DNA from: Bacillus albus
GTDB taxonomy: Bacteria > Bacillota > Bacilli > Bacillales > Bacillaceae_G
Assembly: GCF_001884185.1 (NCBI RefSeq)
Contig: NZ_MAOE01000141.1
Span: 1 to 50,624, forward strand
Direction: 5' to 3'
DNA: 50,624 bases
Part shown: piece by piece, positions 1-9,131 of the stretch
Layout of the letters: every line of letters begins with the position of its first letter
Position numbering within the stretch: the stretch's first letter is position 1
Made by a program: the position numbers and the translations under genes
The notes under the pieces: model-generated
Told to the model about the DNA's origin: nothing
What the model saw: the letters and a program-made list of their open reading frames with translations, nothing else
The model's database searches: none

Positions 1-348
1 AAAAATGCTGAGAACTTTCCTGTGATACTGATAGATGAAAATATTCTGATTGGTCATATTGTTTTTCATAAATATTTTGGCGAGCATACTTATGAAATTG
101 GTTGGGTATTCAATCCTAAATATTTCAATAAAGGATATGCTTCTGAAGCAGCACAAGCTACATTGAAATATGGGTTTAAGGAAATGAAATTACATAGAAT
201 TATAGCTACATGTCAGCCAGAAAATACCCCATCATATCGAGTGATGGAGAAAATTGGAATGAGGAGAGAAGGCTATTTCAAGAAGTGTATACCCCATGGA
301 AATGAATGGTGGGATGAATATTATTACGCTATTTTAGAAGAAGAGTAG
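1..348 (+). CDS. GNAT family N-acetyltransferase, 5' end outside the window
   Basis: The reading frame is open from base 1, so the gene begins upstream and only about 115 C-terminal residues are seen. The segments GWVFNPKYFNKGYASEA and TCQPENTPSYRVMEKIGMRREGYF are the acetyl-CoA binding motif A and the following helix of RimJ/RimL-type GNAT enzymes, which transfer an acetyl group from acetyl-CoA to an amine of a protein or small molecule. The ending GNEWWDEYYYAIL is also typical of this subfamily. The substrate cannot be told from the sequence. A GTG at 22 could be read as a start, but the frame continues upstream with sensible residues, so truncation by the window edge is the better explanation. 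Confidence 0.85.
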   Translation, partial: KNAENFPVILIDENILIGHIVFHKYFGEHTYEIGWVFNPKYFNKGYASEAAQATLKYGFKEMKLHRIIATCQPENTPSYRVMEKIGMRREGYFKKCIPHGNEWWDEYYYAILEEE

Positions 349-451
349 TGTCTTAGAACGCATTATTAAAATCAAAATCATAATTAAAATTGTGCTATCA
401 TTTTTTGAGAATTGCTTGGTCTATAAAATAATTAAAATGTGGGTGGTGCTC

Positions 452-842
452 TATGCCCATCAAGCTAACATTATACAAGTTTAATTTCATGTAAGATTTT
501 TTCTTTTTTCTAAAGATCCAGTGTAAGTTCTTTAAAAATTTGCATACTAAATAAACCCTATCGGGCTTTATTTTTTTGGATTACACTACCTAATTGTGGG
601 ACATAGAAAAATTATATACGATGCCTAAGATATCAATGACTGTTTTCTTCTTATACCTATGGGATTTTCGTCCGTTTTTCTGTAAGAGATTAAACAGACG
701 AAACAATATCTTTGTTAATTCTTAGGTGTCTTTTGTAAAGATTGATAAAGAAGTGAAAAATAATCTTTTATGATATAAATCGCTTTATATTCGCTTAGTT
801 CTCGTTCCTTCTTGCTGAGAGTAGTTGGCGGATTTGAAACAT
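452..842 (-). pseudogene. IS231-like (IS4 family) transposase remnant with one inverted-repeat end
   Basis: Read on the minus strand, 842 to 590 encodes the C-terminus of an IS4/IS231-type transposase in pieces. One frame gives MFQIRQLLS, the next [18 protein letters not shown], then [18 protein letters not shown] followed by [17 protein letters not shown] and a stop at 590-592. At least two frameshifts join the pieces. Beyond the stop, 452-470 reads TATGCCCATCAAGCTAAC, close to the IS231 terminal inverted repeat as I recall it (CATGCCCATCAACTTAAG). The 5' two thirds of the transposase are missing; the fragment ends near 870-910, where an IS3-type end begins. The element is inactive. Confidence 0.7.
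549..577. terminator. Rho-independent terminator inside the IS231 remnant
   Basis: AAATAAACCC and GGGCTTTATTT pair around a TATC loop and are followed by a T-run on the plus strand. It lies between the inverted-repeat end and the transposase stop. Confidence 0.6.
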
Positions 843-910
843 GGTGGGAGAACAAAGAAAGGTGCTAATTAATCGTCCATATAAATGACATTCAAGTCGT
901 CCTTAATTAA

Positions 911-1079
911 TGTACACCCAAAATGTTAGACAAGAACAACAATTGGGGTGTACTTTTTTATGGTTAAATTTTCACGAGAGGAAAAAGTAATGGTAGTAAG
1001 AAGGTGTTTAGATGGAAATGATGGAGCGAAGAGACGTGCAAAATCTATAAAGGTTCATCCAAGTGTAATTCAGCAGTGA
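911..1079 (+). pseudogene. IS3-family left end and truncated OrfA helix-turn-helix
   Basis: An IS3/IS150-type terminal sequence, TGTACACCCAAAATGTTAGA, starts at 911. The segment GTACACCC also pairs with GGGTGTAC at 945-952. It is followed by a 39-codon frame (960-1079) starting MVKFSREEKVMVVRRCLDG and continuing AKSIKVHPSVIQQ before a stop. This resembles the N-terminal helix-turn-helix of IS3 OrfA proteins. The rest of OrfA, all of OrfB and the right end are not recognisable, so this is a dead fragment. It abuts the IS231 remnant, which suggests nested insertion followed by deletion. Confidence 0.65.
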
Positions 1080-1777
1080 GGTAGTTCAAAACAGTTTATT
1101 TCGCAAAATACATATGAATTGGTGCTGTTATTCATTTGAATCATGATCTAAATGCTAGCCCAAAAAAGTTCGCAATCTATTATTAGTAATTCATAAAGAT
1201 AAGATAATGAAAAAATATTTTTTCATTTTAATATTTAAAACTTATGTATACGTGTTACAATGAAGTCCTCCGATTTATTTTATTCTTCTATTTAGAATTT
1301 ATGGTTTAGTTTCCAATAATACAAAAGTGGCTGTAGTAAATAGATAAATGAATGAAGTGAAGCGGTTAGAGTGGTTAAAAGGCAGTTAAGCATAATTATC
1401 CAAAAAATAAATTCACTTAGTTAAGTTTTAGGGGTTTATTATGGTAAGGATTTCATCAAATTTGAATAGTTCTAGATTAAACTTTTGATCCAATTAAAGT
1501 CAAAAATAATCTTTTAAATGAAGTCTATGTTTCATCCAGGTAATTTAGAATAATTCGTAGCCTTAACATTGCTTAATATAGCAAAATAACATATTCGAAA
1601 GGTGGATAGATAAAACTCCGCTTGTAAAAACTAAATTGTTATATAAGAAGATATATGTAAAAGGATATAACGGTAATTTCATTTCGAATAATACCCATAA
1701 ATCAATGTAGAAAAAATAAAGGAGCAAACAATTAAATACACTATATCAGTTGTAAGAATGAAGGGAAGAAGTAGAAA
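1080..1777. other. Gene-free AT-rich tract upstream of the chemoreceptor
   Basis: About 700 bases with stops in all frames. I see no convincing gene, RNA or further insertion-sequence end. The last 60 bases carry the chemoreceptor ribosome binding site. Confidence 0.5.
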
Positions 1778-3760
1778 GTGTTTAAAATAAAAGAGAGATT
1801 GGAACAAATGAAGCTTAAAACGAAGTTGTCTATGGCATTTATTGCAATATTAATTATACCTAGTCTTATCGTGGGAATAGCATCTTATGATGAGGCGAAA
1901 ACAGATCTTAATGATACAATTCTACAATCTGCGAAAGATAATGTGAGTATTTTAAATAAGATAGTTGATGATGAATTAGAAAATAAACATGTAGATGTAA
2001 CTCATTTTGCAAAGATACTTACACAAGGTGATTATAACGCTGACCAATTGCAAAATGTGCAAGGTAAATTTGATCAATATATACAGTTACATCCAGAGAT
2101 AGAAACAATTTATACTACATCTAGTAATAATCAATTTATTCATGCGCCCGTTGGAAAAATACCTGAAGGATTTAACCCATTAGAAAGTAGTTGGTATAAG
2201 GATGCAGTAAAAGCTAATGGAGAGATTATTGTTTCGTCTCCCTATAAATCAAAGGCTACAGGTAATATGGTAATAGCAATTGCAAAGCAAAATGCTGATA
2301 AAAGTGGTGTCATTGGTGTGGACTTGAATATTAATGATATCGTAAAAACTTCTAAAATGATAAAAATAGGAAAACAAGGATTTGTATCTATAGTAAGTCA
2401 AGATAAGACTATAGTTGTTCATCCGACACTTAAGCCAGGTGAGAAATTAGAGAAATCATTAGCAGATGAACTATACAAGAAAGAAGATGGAGTAATTACT
2501 TATAGCCTTAATGGTGAGGATCGAAACATAAGCTTTAAAACAAACAAAAAAACAGGTTGGAAAATAGCTGGTGTAATGCCTATTAAAGAAATTGAAGAAG
2601 CTACCAATCCTATTTTTTATAAAACACTCACTATAATAGGGGCTTCATTGTTGTTAGGTGGAATTGTAATTTTCTTCATTCTTAAATCTATTATTAATCC
2701 GTTAAGACAATTAGTTATTTCAGCTCAAAGAATTAGTCATGGAGATTTAACTGAGAAAATAAATATTCGTTCAAAGGATGAACTTGGTCAATTAGGTGGT
2801 AGTTTCAATACAATGGCAGAGTCGTTACGTAATATAATTTCTCAAATTAACACATCTGCAGGACATGTGGCTGCTTCATCTGAGGAACTAACCGCTAGCG
2901 TAGAGCAAGCCAGTGTTGCGACAGAACAAATTACAAAAGAAATGGAAGAAATATCGAATAGTGCAGAAGTTCAAAATAATGAAGTGGCGTCTGGAGCGAA
3001 ATTAATTGGTGAGGTAACACGAAACATTCAATGCGTAGCTGATAATGCTTCTGAAGTATCGGCTTCATCCTTATACACAAAACAAAAAGCCAATGAGGGT
3101 GAACAATTAGTAGAACAAACTGTAACGCAAATGCAGTCAATCCATCATTCTGTTTCTCAATCTGATAATGTAATTAAATTATTAGATAAGAAATCGCAGC
3201 AAATCGGAAGTATATTAGAAGTAATTCAAAATATTGCAGCACAAACAAATTTATTAGCATTGAATGCAGCGATTGAAGCGGCAAGGGCAGGAGAACAGGG
3301 GCGTGGCTTTGCAATTGTCGCCGATGAAGTCAGGAAGTTAGCGGAGCAATCATCCGAATCTTCAATGGAAATTGGAAGTTTAATTAATGAAATACAAGCA
3401 GATGTACATGAGACTGTAAAAGCTATGAATGAAGTAGGAGTTGAAGTGCAGTCAGGGATTCAGGTTGCGAATGATACAAAACAAAGTTTTTATGAAATTT
3501 CAAAATCTGCAAATGATATCGTGTCAAAAGTACATGGTATGGTGGAATTATCAAATAAAATGACAAGTGATGTAATGGAAGTTGATACATCAATTAATCA
3601 AATATCTATGGCTGTGAAAGAGAATTCTTCAAGTATGCAAACGATAGCCGGTTCATCTGAAGAACAACATGCTTCTATGGAAGAGATAAATTCTTCAGCA
3701 ATACAATTAGCACAGATGGCCGAAGAACTTCAAGAATTAATTGGTGGATTTAAGATATAA
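1778..3760 (+). CDS. Methyl-accepting chemotaxis protein with dCache sensor
   Basis: A membrane chemoreceptor of 660 residues. It has a short cytoplasmic N-terminus, TM1 at about 17-35, an extracellular double-Cache sensor at about 40-275 ([18 protein letters not shown] at 137-154, GVIGVDLNI at 177-185), TM2 at about 283-303, HAMP at about 304-356 and a long coiled-coil signalling domain. The hairpin tip has the conserved [20 protein letters not shown] followed by [12 protein letters not shown]. Such proteins bind small ligands outside the cell and control CheA/CheW. The ligand is not known. The start is GTG with a GAAGGGAAG-type ribosome binding site. No che genes are nearby, so it is a stand-alone receptor. 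A terminator follows at 3828. Confidence 0.95.
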   Translation: MFKIKERLEQMKLKTKLSMAFIAILIIPSLIVGIASYDEAKTDLNDTILQSAKDNVSILNKIVDDELENKHVDVTHFAKILTQGDYNADQLQNVQGKFDQYIQLHPEIETIYTTSSNNQFIHAPVGKIPEGFNPLESSWYKDAVKANGEIIVSSPYKSKATGNMVIAIAKQNADKSGVIGVDLNINDIVKTSKMIKIGKQGFVSIVSQDKTIVVHPTLKPGEKLEKSLADELYKKEDGVITYSLNGEDRNISFKTNKKTGWKIAGVMPIKEIEEATNPIFYKTLTIIGASLLLGGIVIFFILKSIINPLRQLVISAQRISHGDLTEKINIRSKDELGQLGGSFNTMAESLRNIISQINTSAGHVAASSEELTASVEQASVATEQITKEMEEISNSAEVQNNEVASGAKLIGEVTRNIQCVADNASEVSASSLYTKQKANEGEQLVEQTVTQMQSIHHSVSQSDNVIKLLDKKSQQIGSILEVIQNIAAQTNLLALNAAIEAARAGEQGRGFAIVADEVRKLAEQSSESSMEIGSLINEIQADVHETVKAMNEVGVEVQSGIQVANDTKQSFYEISKSANDIVSKVHGMVELSNKMTSDVMEVDTSINQISMAVKENSSSMQTIAGSSEEQHASMEEINSSAIQLAQMAEELQELIGGFKI

Positions 3761-3827
3761 GTTCAGAATCTAGGATAGAATCCTAGATAGTGTGTTTAAG
3801 GATAGAAGTTAAAAATCTTATAACGAT

Positions 3828-3857
3828 AAAAGGAGCAAATTAATTTGCTCCTTTTTT
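3828..3857. terminator. Bidirectional terminator between convergent genes
   Basis: The 26-base perfect palindrome AAAGGAGCAAATT/AATTTGCTCCTTT has A- and T-runs on its two sides. It serves the chemoreceptor (plus) and touches the stop codon of the minus-strand gene ending at 3856. Confidence 0.9.
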
Positions 3858-4230
3858 ACTTGAATTCGACATGAAATTTAGTATCAATGATTCCAAAAGC
3901 AACTTTACATGGGAACGGATTTCTCCCTGTTGAAGCAGCACACATACATGAAAGTACCCAATATTCCAATTCTAAAGGTAAGCGGAATGCTTGGATACTA
4001 CCATCATTGTTTTTTACTGTTACAATCGGTGTATTTACCCTAGTTGTAGCGAAACCATCTGTCGTTATCATCGCTACTGCATCATTATTATGAAAACCAG
4101 CGCTTAAAATCTCGTAAGTTATTCCATCTTTCTCATTGATAATCATAGGTATATTTAAATAGGGATAGTTATTTATATCATTATGAATAATGGTTCTCGC
4201 TGTATTCTTTCTTATCTGATTCCCTTGCAT
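3856..4230 (-). CDS. Hypothetical protein, 124 aa
   Basis: I do not recognise this family. The product has no signal peptide or membrane segment. It is mainly beta-strand in character (NIPMIINEKDGITYEILSAG, VNTPIVTVKNNDGSIQAF, KVAFGIIDTKFHVEF) and has three cysteines, at CMCAASTGRNPFPC. The ATG has a clear AAAGGAG ribosome binding site eight bases upstream, which supports a real gene. It lies just downstream of yolD on the same strand (44-base gap) and could be the last gene of the SOS-controlled uvrX-yolD transcript, or have its own promoter. The 3' end runs into the bidirectional terminator at 3828. Confidence 0.75.
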   Translation of the reverse strand: MQGNQIRKNTARTIIHNDINNYPYLNIPMIINEKDGITYEILSAGFHNNDAVAMITTDGFATTRVNTPIVTVKNNDGSIQAFRLPLELEYWVLSCMCAASTGRNPFPCKVAFGIIDTKFHVEFK

Positions 4231-4273
4231 TTTATATGCTCCTTTATACTACTCCAAAGATAATCACCTAAAT

Positions 4274-4615
4274 CTATTTTACGTCTATTATATTTGAAAA
4301 TTGTATTGTCATCTTATTATAGAAAGCATCAGTACATATGATAGAGCTATGTAATGGATCTATATCGATAACGGTCATATAGTTGGTGAGTAAATAACCA
4401 TCTTCATAATATGTAATTAATATCTCTTCTTCAGATAGCAACGAACATAGTAACATGTTCTCAATCAGTTCTTTCTCTTCAGAGGTTAAAATGGGACGCG
4501 CTACTTTATTTTTCTCTTTGATCATTTCATGTATTCCGACGAATTGTTCTGGCATTGCTGCAAACGGCGTCCATTTTACCATTCCTCTGCCTTTTGGCAT
4601 ATTAGCGTTGTTCAT
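4274..4615 (-). CDS. YolD-like family protein
   Basis: A 113-residue protein with the YolD-like opening, MPKGRGMVKWTPFAAMPEQF at residues 6-25, a central helix (TSEEKELIENMLLCSLLSEE) and a beta-rich end (ITYYEDGYLLTNYMTVIDID, IQFSNIIDV). YolD-like proteins are typically encoded beside Y-family polymerases of the UvrX type in Bacillus. They are thought to assist or regulate the polymerase, by analogy with UmuD, although they are not homologous to it. The start ATG overlaps the uvrX stop (ATGA) and its ribosome binding site GGGGGA lies inside uvrX, so the two are translationally coupled. Confidence 0.9.
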   Translation of the reverse strand: MNNANMPKGRGMVKWTPFAAMPEQFVGIHEMIKEKNKVARPILTSEEKELIENMLLCSLLSEEEILITYYEDGYLLTNYMTVIDIDPLHSSIICTDAFYNKMTIQFSNIIDVK

Positions 4616-5877
4616 GCTTTGTGTCCCCCTAACAGTGTGTTTCTGTATCTTGCTGTTGCATTATTTGTATAGGAAATTCCTCTTAATATGCTATTTTTTC
4701 CAAAATTTGTGCGTATTTCATCCATTACTTTCGTTAGCTTTATTTCTTTTTCTCGTTGTATGATGTTATCAAAAAGGGAAATTTGTTCTTCTCCTTCACC
4801 AATTAGTTTTGTTAGATAAATAGTAATACTTCTAATTGGTTCTCCAGTATATTGTTGATGTAGAAAATATAGACAAACTTGATAAATGTCCATGGTTAAG
4901 TTAGTGGGACGGCTTAAAGTATGTGTTTTGCTAATGCCACCCGAATAACTTTTACTATATCCAATTGAAAATTGAACGGTTTGAGCAAGTTTGTTTTGTT
5001 GTCTTAATCGATAGCAAACTTCTTCGGTATGTTCCAGTAGGATAATCGGAAATTCTTCTATTGTATAATCACGCATTAAAATTTGGCTTTTTCCTATAGA
5101 AGTTGTAACCGGAACATATTTCTCTGAAATTCGACTAAAATCAATCCCATTACTATGTAAGTGTAATTCTTCGCCAATCACGCCGAAGCTTTGTTTTAAA
5201 TATTTAAGAGGATAATTGGCTAAATCACCAATTGAATGTATTCCTTTTTGATTTAATTTTGTTTCTGTTTTATGCGAAATCCCCCAAAACTTACTAAGCG
5301 GCCGTATGCTCCATAATTTTGTAGGTATATCTTCATATGTCCAATAAGCGACTCCGTCTTTATTTTTCTTTGCTTCAATATCTAAAGCTACCTTACTCAT
5401 CAATAGGTTAGGTGCAATCCCGATTGTGCATTCAATTCGTGTATGTTCATATATTTCACGTTTAAACTGTAATGCAAATTCATTTGGATTCCGGGCAAAT
5501 AGATGGATGCTATCGGTAATATCCATAAAAAATTCATCGATGCTGTATTGATGAAAGTCTTCAATAGGAACATATTGTAGAGCTAACTTCGTTATGTAAT
5601 TGGAGCACTTAATATAGGTTCCCATAATTGGATTCACAATAAGAATATCTTTTTGTCGAGGAATCTCGTATAGCCTTGCCAACTTCTTTACTCCCATTGC
5701 TTTTAAAGGTGGAGTTGCGGCTAAAACAATGGACCCATTTCGATTCACATCACCAACTACAGCTAATTTTGTATGAAGTGGGTCTAATCCCATTTTGATG
5801 CAACTAACAGAAGCATAAAAGCTACGAAGATCAACACATAAAATGATTCTATCCGGTAAAATTGAATAGTCATACAC
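4612..5877 (-). CDS. uvrX: UvrX-like Y-family DNA polymerase
   Basis: A 421-residue translesion polymerase of the ImpB/MucB/SamB (UmuC-like) family. Residue numbers here count from the GTG start. The catalytic palm opens with RIILCVDLRSFYASVSC near residue 10-26, and HQYSIDEFFMDITDSIHLF carries the second acidic motif SIDEFFMD. A helix-hairpin-helix (FWGISHKTETKLNQKGIHSI) and the little-finger domain follow. I place the start at GTG 5877, because AGGAGGAG sits six bases upstream and YDYSILPDRIILCVD is the usual N-terminus; a start further upstream at 5907 has no such site. Expression should be DNA-damage induced: two LexA boxes flank the -10. It forms an operon with yolD (4-base overlap). Confidence 0.92.
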   Translation of the reverse strand: MYDYSILPDRIILCVDLRSFYASVSCIKMGLDPLHTKLAVVGDVNRNGSIVLAATPPLKAMGVKKLARLYEIPRQKDILIVNPIMGTYIKCSNYITKLALQYVPIEDFHQYSIDEFFMDITDSIHLFARNPNEFALQFKREIYEHTRIECTIGIAPNLLMSKVALDIEAKKNKDGVAYWTYEDIPTKLWSIRPLSKFWGISHKTETKLNQKGIHSIGDLANYPLKYLKQSFGVIGEELHLHSNGIDFSRISEKYVPVTTSIGKSQILMRDYTIEEFPIILLEHTEEVCYRLRQQNKLAQTVQFSIGYSKSYSGGISKTHTLSRPTNLTMDIYQVCLYFLHQQYTGEPIRSITIYLTKLIGEGEEQISLFDNIIQREKEIKLTKVMDEIRTNFGKNSILRGISYTNNATARYRNTLLGGHKA

Positions 5878-5901
5878 TATAACTCCTCCTAATAATAATG
5901 A

Positions 5902-5948
5902 GAACATTCGTTCTTGTTTATGTTCTTATTATACACGAACTTATGTTC
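5902..5948 (-). promoter_or_regulatory. uvrX promoter with two LexA (SOS) boxes
   Basis: Two GAAC-N4-GTTC dyads match the Bacillus LexA/DinR box (CGAACNNNNGTTCG): GAACATTCGTTC at 5902-5913 and GAACTTATGTTC at 5937-5948. A minus-strand TATAAT -10 lies between them (complement of 5928-5933), so bound LexA would cover the promoter. The uvrX start is 25 bases beyond the nearer box. Confidence 0.85.
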
Positions 5949-6215
5949 TTTCATGAAGTGGTTTTTGAAAAAATATTTAATTATATGTAGTAGAAATATG
6001 TTGAACGACAGAGAGAAGTAACAGCTTAATGTTATTGAAATTTGTAGGATATAAACTGTATTATTTATTTTGGGTAGTGCAGGAAGAAAATGCTGGGAGG
6101 ATGTAAGGTATATTATTTTTTCAAAAAGTTACAGTAATTTATCGTAAAAGAGGTTGCGATTACGAGTTTATGTGAAAATATAATTTCAAATAGATTTTAG
6201 GAGGACGTTTCATAA

Positions 6216-6443
6216 ATGGAGCAGGTTATACAAGAGTTTTTTTCTCCAAGTAAAAACTATAAGGTTCAAATCATTAAAAGAAAAGATGGGCTATACACAA
6301 CAGAAGCTTATAGATGGATGGAGGATTGTGGATATGAATTTTGGAGTTATATATCACAAGGATTGACTTTGATAGATAGTGAGGAACATGCGCGAAAGAT
6401 TGCTATGGAGCAACTAAAGGAATGTTCAAGAGATGAGTCTTAA
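6216..6443 (+). CDS. Small hypothetical protein, 75 aa
   Basis: A soluble, charged 75-residue product that I do not recognise. It opens MEQVIQEFFSPSKNYKVQII, has aromatic-rich EAYRWMEDCGYEFWSYI, and ends in a helix, HARKIAMEQLKEC. A strong TAGGAGGAC ribosome binding site lies before the ATG, which supports translation. It stands alone, facing away from uvrX across about 300 bases. A terminator lies 160 bases downstream. Confidence 0.7.
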   Translation: MEQVIQEFFSPSKNYKVQIIKRKDGLYTTEAYRWMEDCGYEFWSYISQGLTLIDSEEHARKIAMEQLKECSRDES

Positions 6444-6599
6444 AATACCCTATTTTATCTGTAAAATTATGAAGGAGTATGTATGATGTTTTATGAAAAT
6501 AAAGAAGTGAATTTTATTTAATCTCATTTATTTTATAGGAATTATAAGTTATACTAAAAGTAGGTGCAAAAATGCACTATTTGAAAAAGAGTGCAAGGC

Positions 6600-6628
6600 A
6601 AAAAAGAATCCGTAAAGGATTCTTTTTT
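6600..6628 (+). terminator. Rho-independent terminator
   Basis: GAATCC and GGATTC pair around GTAAA, flanked by A6 and T6, so it may work in both directions. The rest of 6444-6767 shows no gene; the end of it is the promoter region of the next gene. Confidence 0.85.
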
Positions 6629-6767
6629 GTTTTTAGAAAATGATAAATTTGAGAAAAAAGAAACAGAATAATAAGGTATTTGTTGATAAAGACCCTCTTT
6701 TGTTACAAAATTTTACATATTTAGTATAGTGTATATGAGTGCTATATATATTAAGGGAGGAATGGGA

Positions 6768-7316
6768 ATGAAGAGGTTCATAACTCATGCAAATGGTAAT
6801 AAAATCTTTAAAAAGTTAGTTTTAATGGTTTTGCCAATGGTTCTAATGATAATGATGATAACCCCATCGAATGGTGCATTGGCAGCCGACCAATCAAATA
6901 CCGATTCACTAAAAGGTGTGAGTCTATTTAATGGAAGTTGGACTGTTGCTATACAAGCTGCAAATTTACAATATGTTTCTGCTGAGCCATCGGGAAATGT
7001 GGTAGCAAATCGTAGTGCAGTTAATGAATGGGAGAAATTCGAATTAATTCCGACTGGAGAATTATATACGTTTGCTTTAAAAACGAAAAGTAATGGAAAG
7101 TATGTTTCGTTTAAGTCAAATGGTAGAGTAGTAGCAGATCGTACATCAATTGGGGCATGGGAAAAATTTATCTTATATAATGGTGGAGACAATAGGATAT
7201 ATGTATTACAAGCGCTAAGTAATGGTAGATTCGTATCAGCAAATGGCGGTAGAGAATTAACAGCTAATAGTTATGTAGCTGGAAGCTGGGAAAGATTTAT
7301 TATTGTGTACTTTTAA
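6768..7316 (+). CDS. Secreted fascin-like beta-trefoil protein
   Basis: A secreted protein of 182 residues. The N-terminal stretch has basic residues, a long hydrophobic core (LVLMVLPMVLMIMMI) and a likely signal peptidase site after SNGALA. The mature part has repeated blocks of the fascin/ricin-type trefoil: LQYVSAEPSGNVVANRSAVN EWEKFEL, KYVSFKSNGRVVADRTSIG AWEKFIL, RFVSANGGRELTANSYVAG SWERFII, each built as (Y/F)VSxxxxGxxxAxxxxxxxWExF. Such trefoils bind carbohydrates, actin or proteins; the ligand is unknown here. I start at ATG 6768, seven bases after AGGGAGG; the frame is open to 6729 but lacks such a site. Confidence 0.8.
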   Translation: MKRFITHANGNKIFKKLVLMVLPMVLMIMMITPSNGALAADQSNTDSLKGVSLFNGSWTVAIQAANLQYVSAEPSGNVVANRSAVNEWEKFELIPTGELYTFALKTKSNGKYVSFKSNGRVVADRTSIGAWEKFILYNGGDNRIYVLQALSNGRFVSANGGRELTANSYVAGSWERFIIVYF

Positions 7317-7420
7317 ACTTGGAAGTGTTATATATTTAAATGATAATAACATATTTAGTTGATGTGAATGCCTAATAAAATAAAGGGCTAAGCACTTAAT
7401 TCAAGTTTATACTTAGGTAC

Positions 7421-7454
7421 AAAAAGGACTGCAAGTAATTGCCAGTCCTTTTTG
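7421..7454 (+). terminator. Rho-independent terminator of the trefoil gene
   Basis: AAAAAGGACTG pairs perfectly with CAGTCCTTTTT. It is the first terminator after the gene ending at 7316. Confidence 0.9.
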
Positions 7455-7492
7455 TATGTTAACTAAGTAAATACTGAGAATGTAATGAGAAG

Positions 7493-7518
7493 AAAAAGAA
7501 CCCTATCGGGTTCTTTTT
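7493..7518. terminator. Second terminator hairpin in tandem
   Basis: AAAAAGAACCC/GGGTTCTTTTT around TATC, symmetrical and so usable from both sides. Confidence 0.8.
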
Positions 7519-7971
7519 CAAGGCATATTAACAGTAAGGAGAATCATGAAATGCTACTTCAAATCTTTATTAGGGGAAAGATTTTGAAAAAGCTTAACAT
7601 ACATCTATTTTTACATAAATGTAAGATATAGTAAATTGATAATCTTTATACTTACTATTACTAATATTCAATTAAGATAGTTAACACTATATGTATAGTG
7701 TTAACTGATGTTTAGTGTAGTATATATTTAGAAATTCTAACTAACATTTAAACACTTTTTATTGAAATTTGGTGCGTAATGATTCTTATAAGCCAAATAA
7801 AATAAACAAAGACCCTGTAAAAATACAGGGGCGGATATAGGGTTAAGGGAACACATAGTTTCTTAAAAACATAATAGCATATATGTTTTGTATAGCTATA
7901 TGAGGATTTTGACAAAATTAAGAACAAGACAGAAAATCTTTGAAAAAGAAAAATGTTTTTTTATTAAAAGA

Positions 7972-8003
7972 AGAAAAGACACCTTTTGAGTGTCTTTTCT
8001 TTT
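7972..8003. terminator. Stand-alone terminator hairpin
   Basis: AGAAAAGACAC pairs with GTGTCTTTTCT, followed by T-rich sequence. There is no gene within 600 bases upstream on the plus strand. Confidence 0.8.
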
Positions 8004-8163
8004 GGGGTACAGCTCACATATTGCTGAATTTGATACGAAACCATAATTCAACTATGAAATAAACAACTTAAGAAAGTTTAACATAATATGGGCTGAAAAG
8101 AATATGTAATAGTGCATTTTTAGTTTTCAATTGCTGTATTGGATTTAAAAAAGCAGTATAAAT

Positions 8164-8199
8164 AAAAAGGGCATGCAGTCGTATCTGCCGCCCCTTTTT
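8164..8199 (+). terminator. Stand-alone terminator followed by an orphan Shine-Dalgarno
   Basis: AAAAAGGGCATGCAG pairs with CTGCCGCCCCTTTTT. AGGAGG follows at once, but no start codon lies in range. This could be the end of a lost gene or the 5' leader of one. Confidence 0.7.
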
Positions 8200-8652
8200 A
8201 GGAGGAATTCAAGACACCAATAGAACACGTATTGGTAAAAAGGCTCAAAAATAGTATATGTAAAAAGAAAAAGTCCTATACCAAAAGTGGACTGAGCTAT
8301 ATCTTTATTACTTGTTTAAAAATTAAATTTCATTCTTTTCAAAATCAGTACGGTAAACATATGGTTTGGAATGACTTTAGAAAAAGTATACATGAAAATG
8401 GCAGACAACAATTTTGTCGTCTGCCAGTGCCAATGGACTGAATGAGTTAGTCAATTACTATAAATTTACTACCCCATTACCAGAAGAGTGAAGCCGCTAG
8501 TTCAAACGGCTTAAACCTAGTTTGCCTAATAAAGAGAAAATTATGAGAGGAAATTTTGTTTGCACTATATGAAAAGATAATTAGATATTCATCAGACAAG
8601 GATAATACAGCATACCTTGAATAGGGTGTAGGAACGAATTAAGGAAAAGAAT

Positions 8653-9015
8653 GTGATTAAGGAAGGGGCTGAATCGGGAGTGGGAATTTCGGACAGGATT
8701 TGGGGAGCCGTGGTTGCCTTGGGCATTGCGACTAATATCGTTGCTTGTATAATGGCAGTATACATTCAAAAATATGAGCTAATGATAAACTACCTTACAA
8801 ATATTTTATTTTTAATAATAATAGCGATAACGTATATTAAGATGAAAATTAACAAGTGGGTGGCGTTAGGATTTACGTTAGTTGTAATGGAAAAAGGTAT
8901 TAAGGCAGGTTATGATTTCTACACACATGATTACTATGGTGTCAGTTGGAGTTTAGCTATCATTGTCTATTGCATATACGAGATGAAAAATTATTATGCT
9001 GAAACAAATAAATAG
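8653..9015 (+). CDS. Small multi-spanning membrane protein, 120 aa
   Basis: Not recognised. After a short polar N-terminus (SGVGISDRIWG) it has four predicted membrane segments: about 17-37 (WGAVVALGIATNIVACIMAV), 46-62 (LTNILFLIIIAITYIKM), 69-82 (WVALGFTLVVMEKG) and 95-110 (VSWSLAIIVYCIYEMK). Segments of this size suggest a small integral membrane protein. The start is uncertain: GTG 8653 has only a weak purine-rich site (AAGGAAAAG). The gene stands alone in a gene-poor region. Confidence 0.55.
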   Translation: MIKEGAESGVGISDRIWGAVVALGIATNIVACIMAVYIQKYELMINYLTNILFLIIIAITYIKMKINKWVALGFTLVVMEKGIKAGYDFYTHDYYGVSWSLAIIVYCIYEMKNYYAETNK

Positions 9016-9111
9016 CCACAAAAAATAAGAGTTAGTAGGCGGAATTCTTGTTAATGTATACAATTTTTTTAAACAATGATATTACGGTCCTGTTTTTTAC
9101 TTCAATAGCAA

Positions 9112-9131
9112 AAAAAAGACGCCATAAGGCG
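9112..9131 (-). terminator. Minus-strand terminator
   Basis: Read on the minus strand, GGCGCC TTAT GGCGTC is followed by a run of seven or more Ts. It is a second-line terminator for the minus-strand gene at 9501-9875. Confidence 0.6.

Larger units (their letters stand above)
7317..8652. other. Gene-poor 1.3-kb tract with serial hairpins
   Basis: No convincing coding sequence. It holds four intrinsic terminators, listed separately, and a hairpin without T-run at 8400-8425 (GGCAGACAAC/TGTCGTCTGCC). Another, AAGCCG/CGGCTT, lies at about 8492-8512. A 69-codon frame at 8232 lacks a ribosome binding site and has no protein-like character. An AGGAGG at 8200-8205, directly after a terminator, precedes no start codon. 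Confidence 0.6.

Noticed and set aside
8064-8074. CAACTTAAGAA, similar to the inner part of an IS231 end
   Set aside because: Only 11 bases match and the outer CATGCCCAT part is absent; could be chance.
8232-8441. 69-codon plus-strand frame
   Set aside because: No ribosome binding site, lysine-rich AT-driven composition, and it runs through a hairpin (8400-8425).
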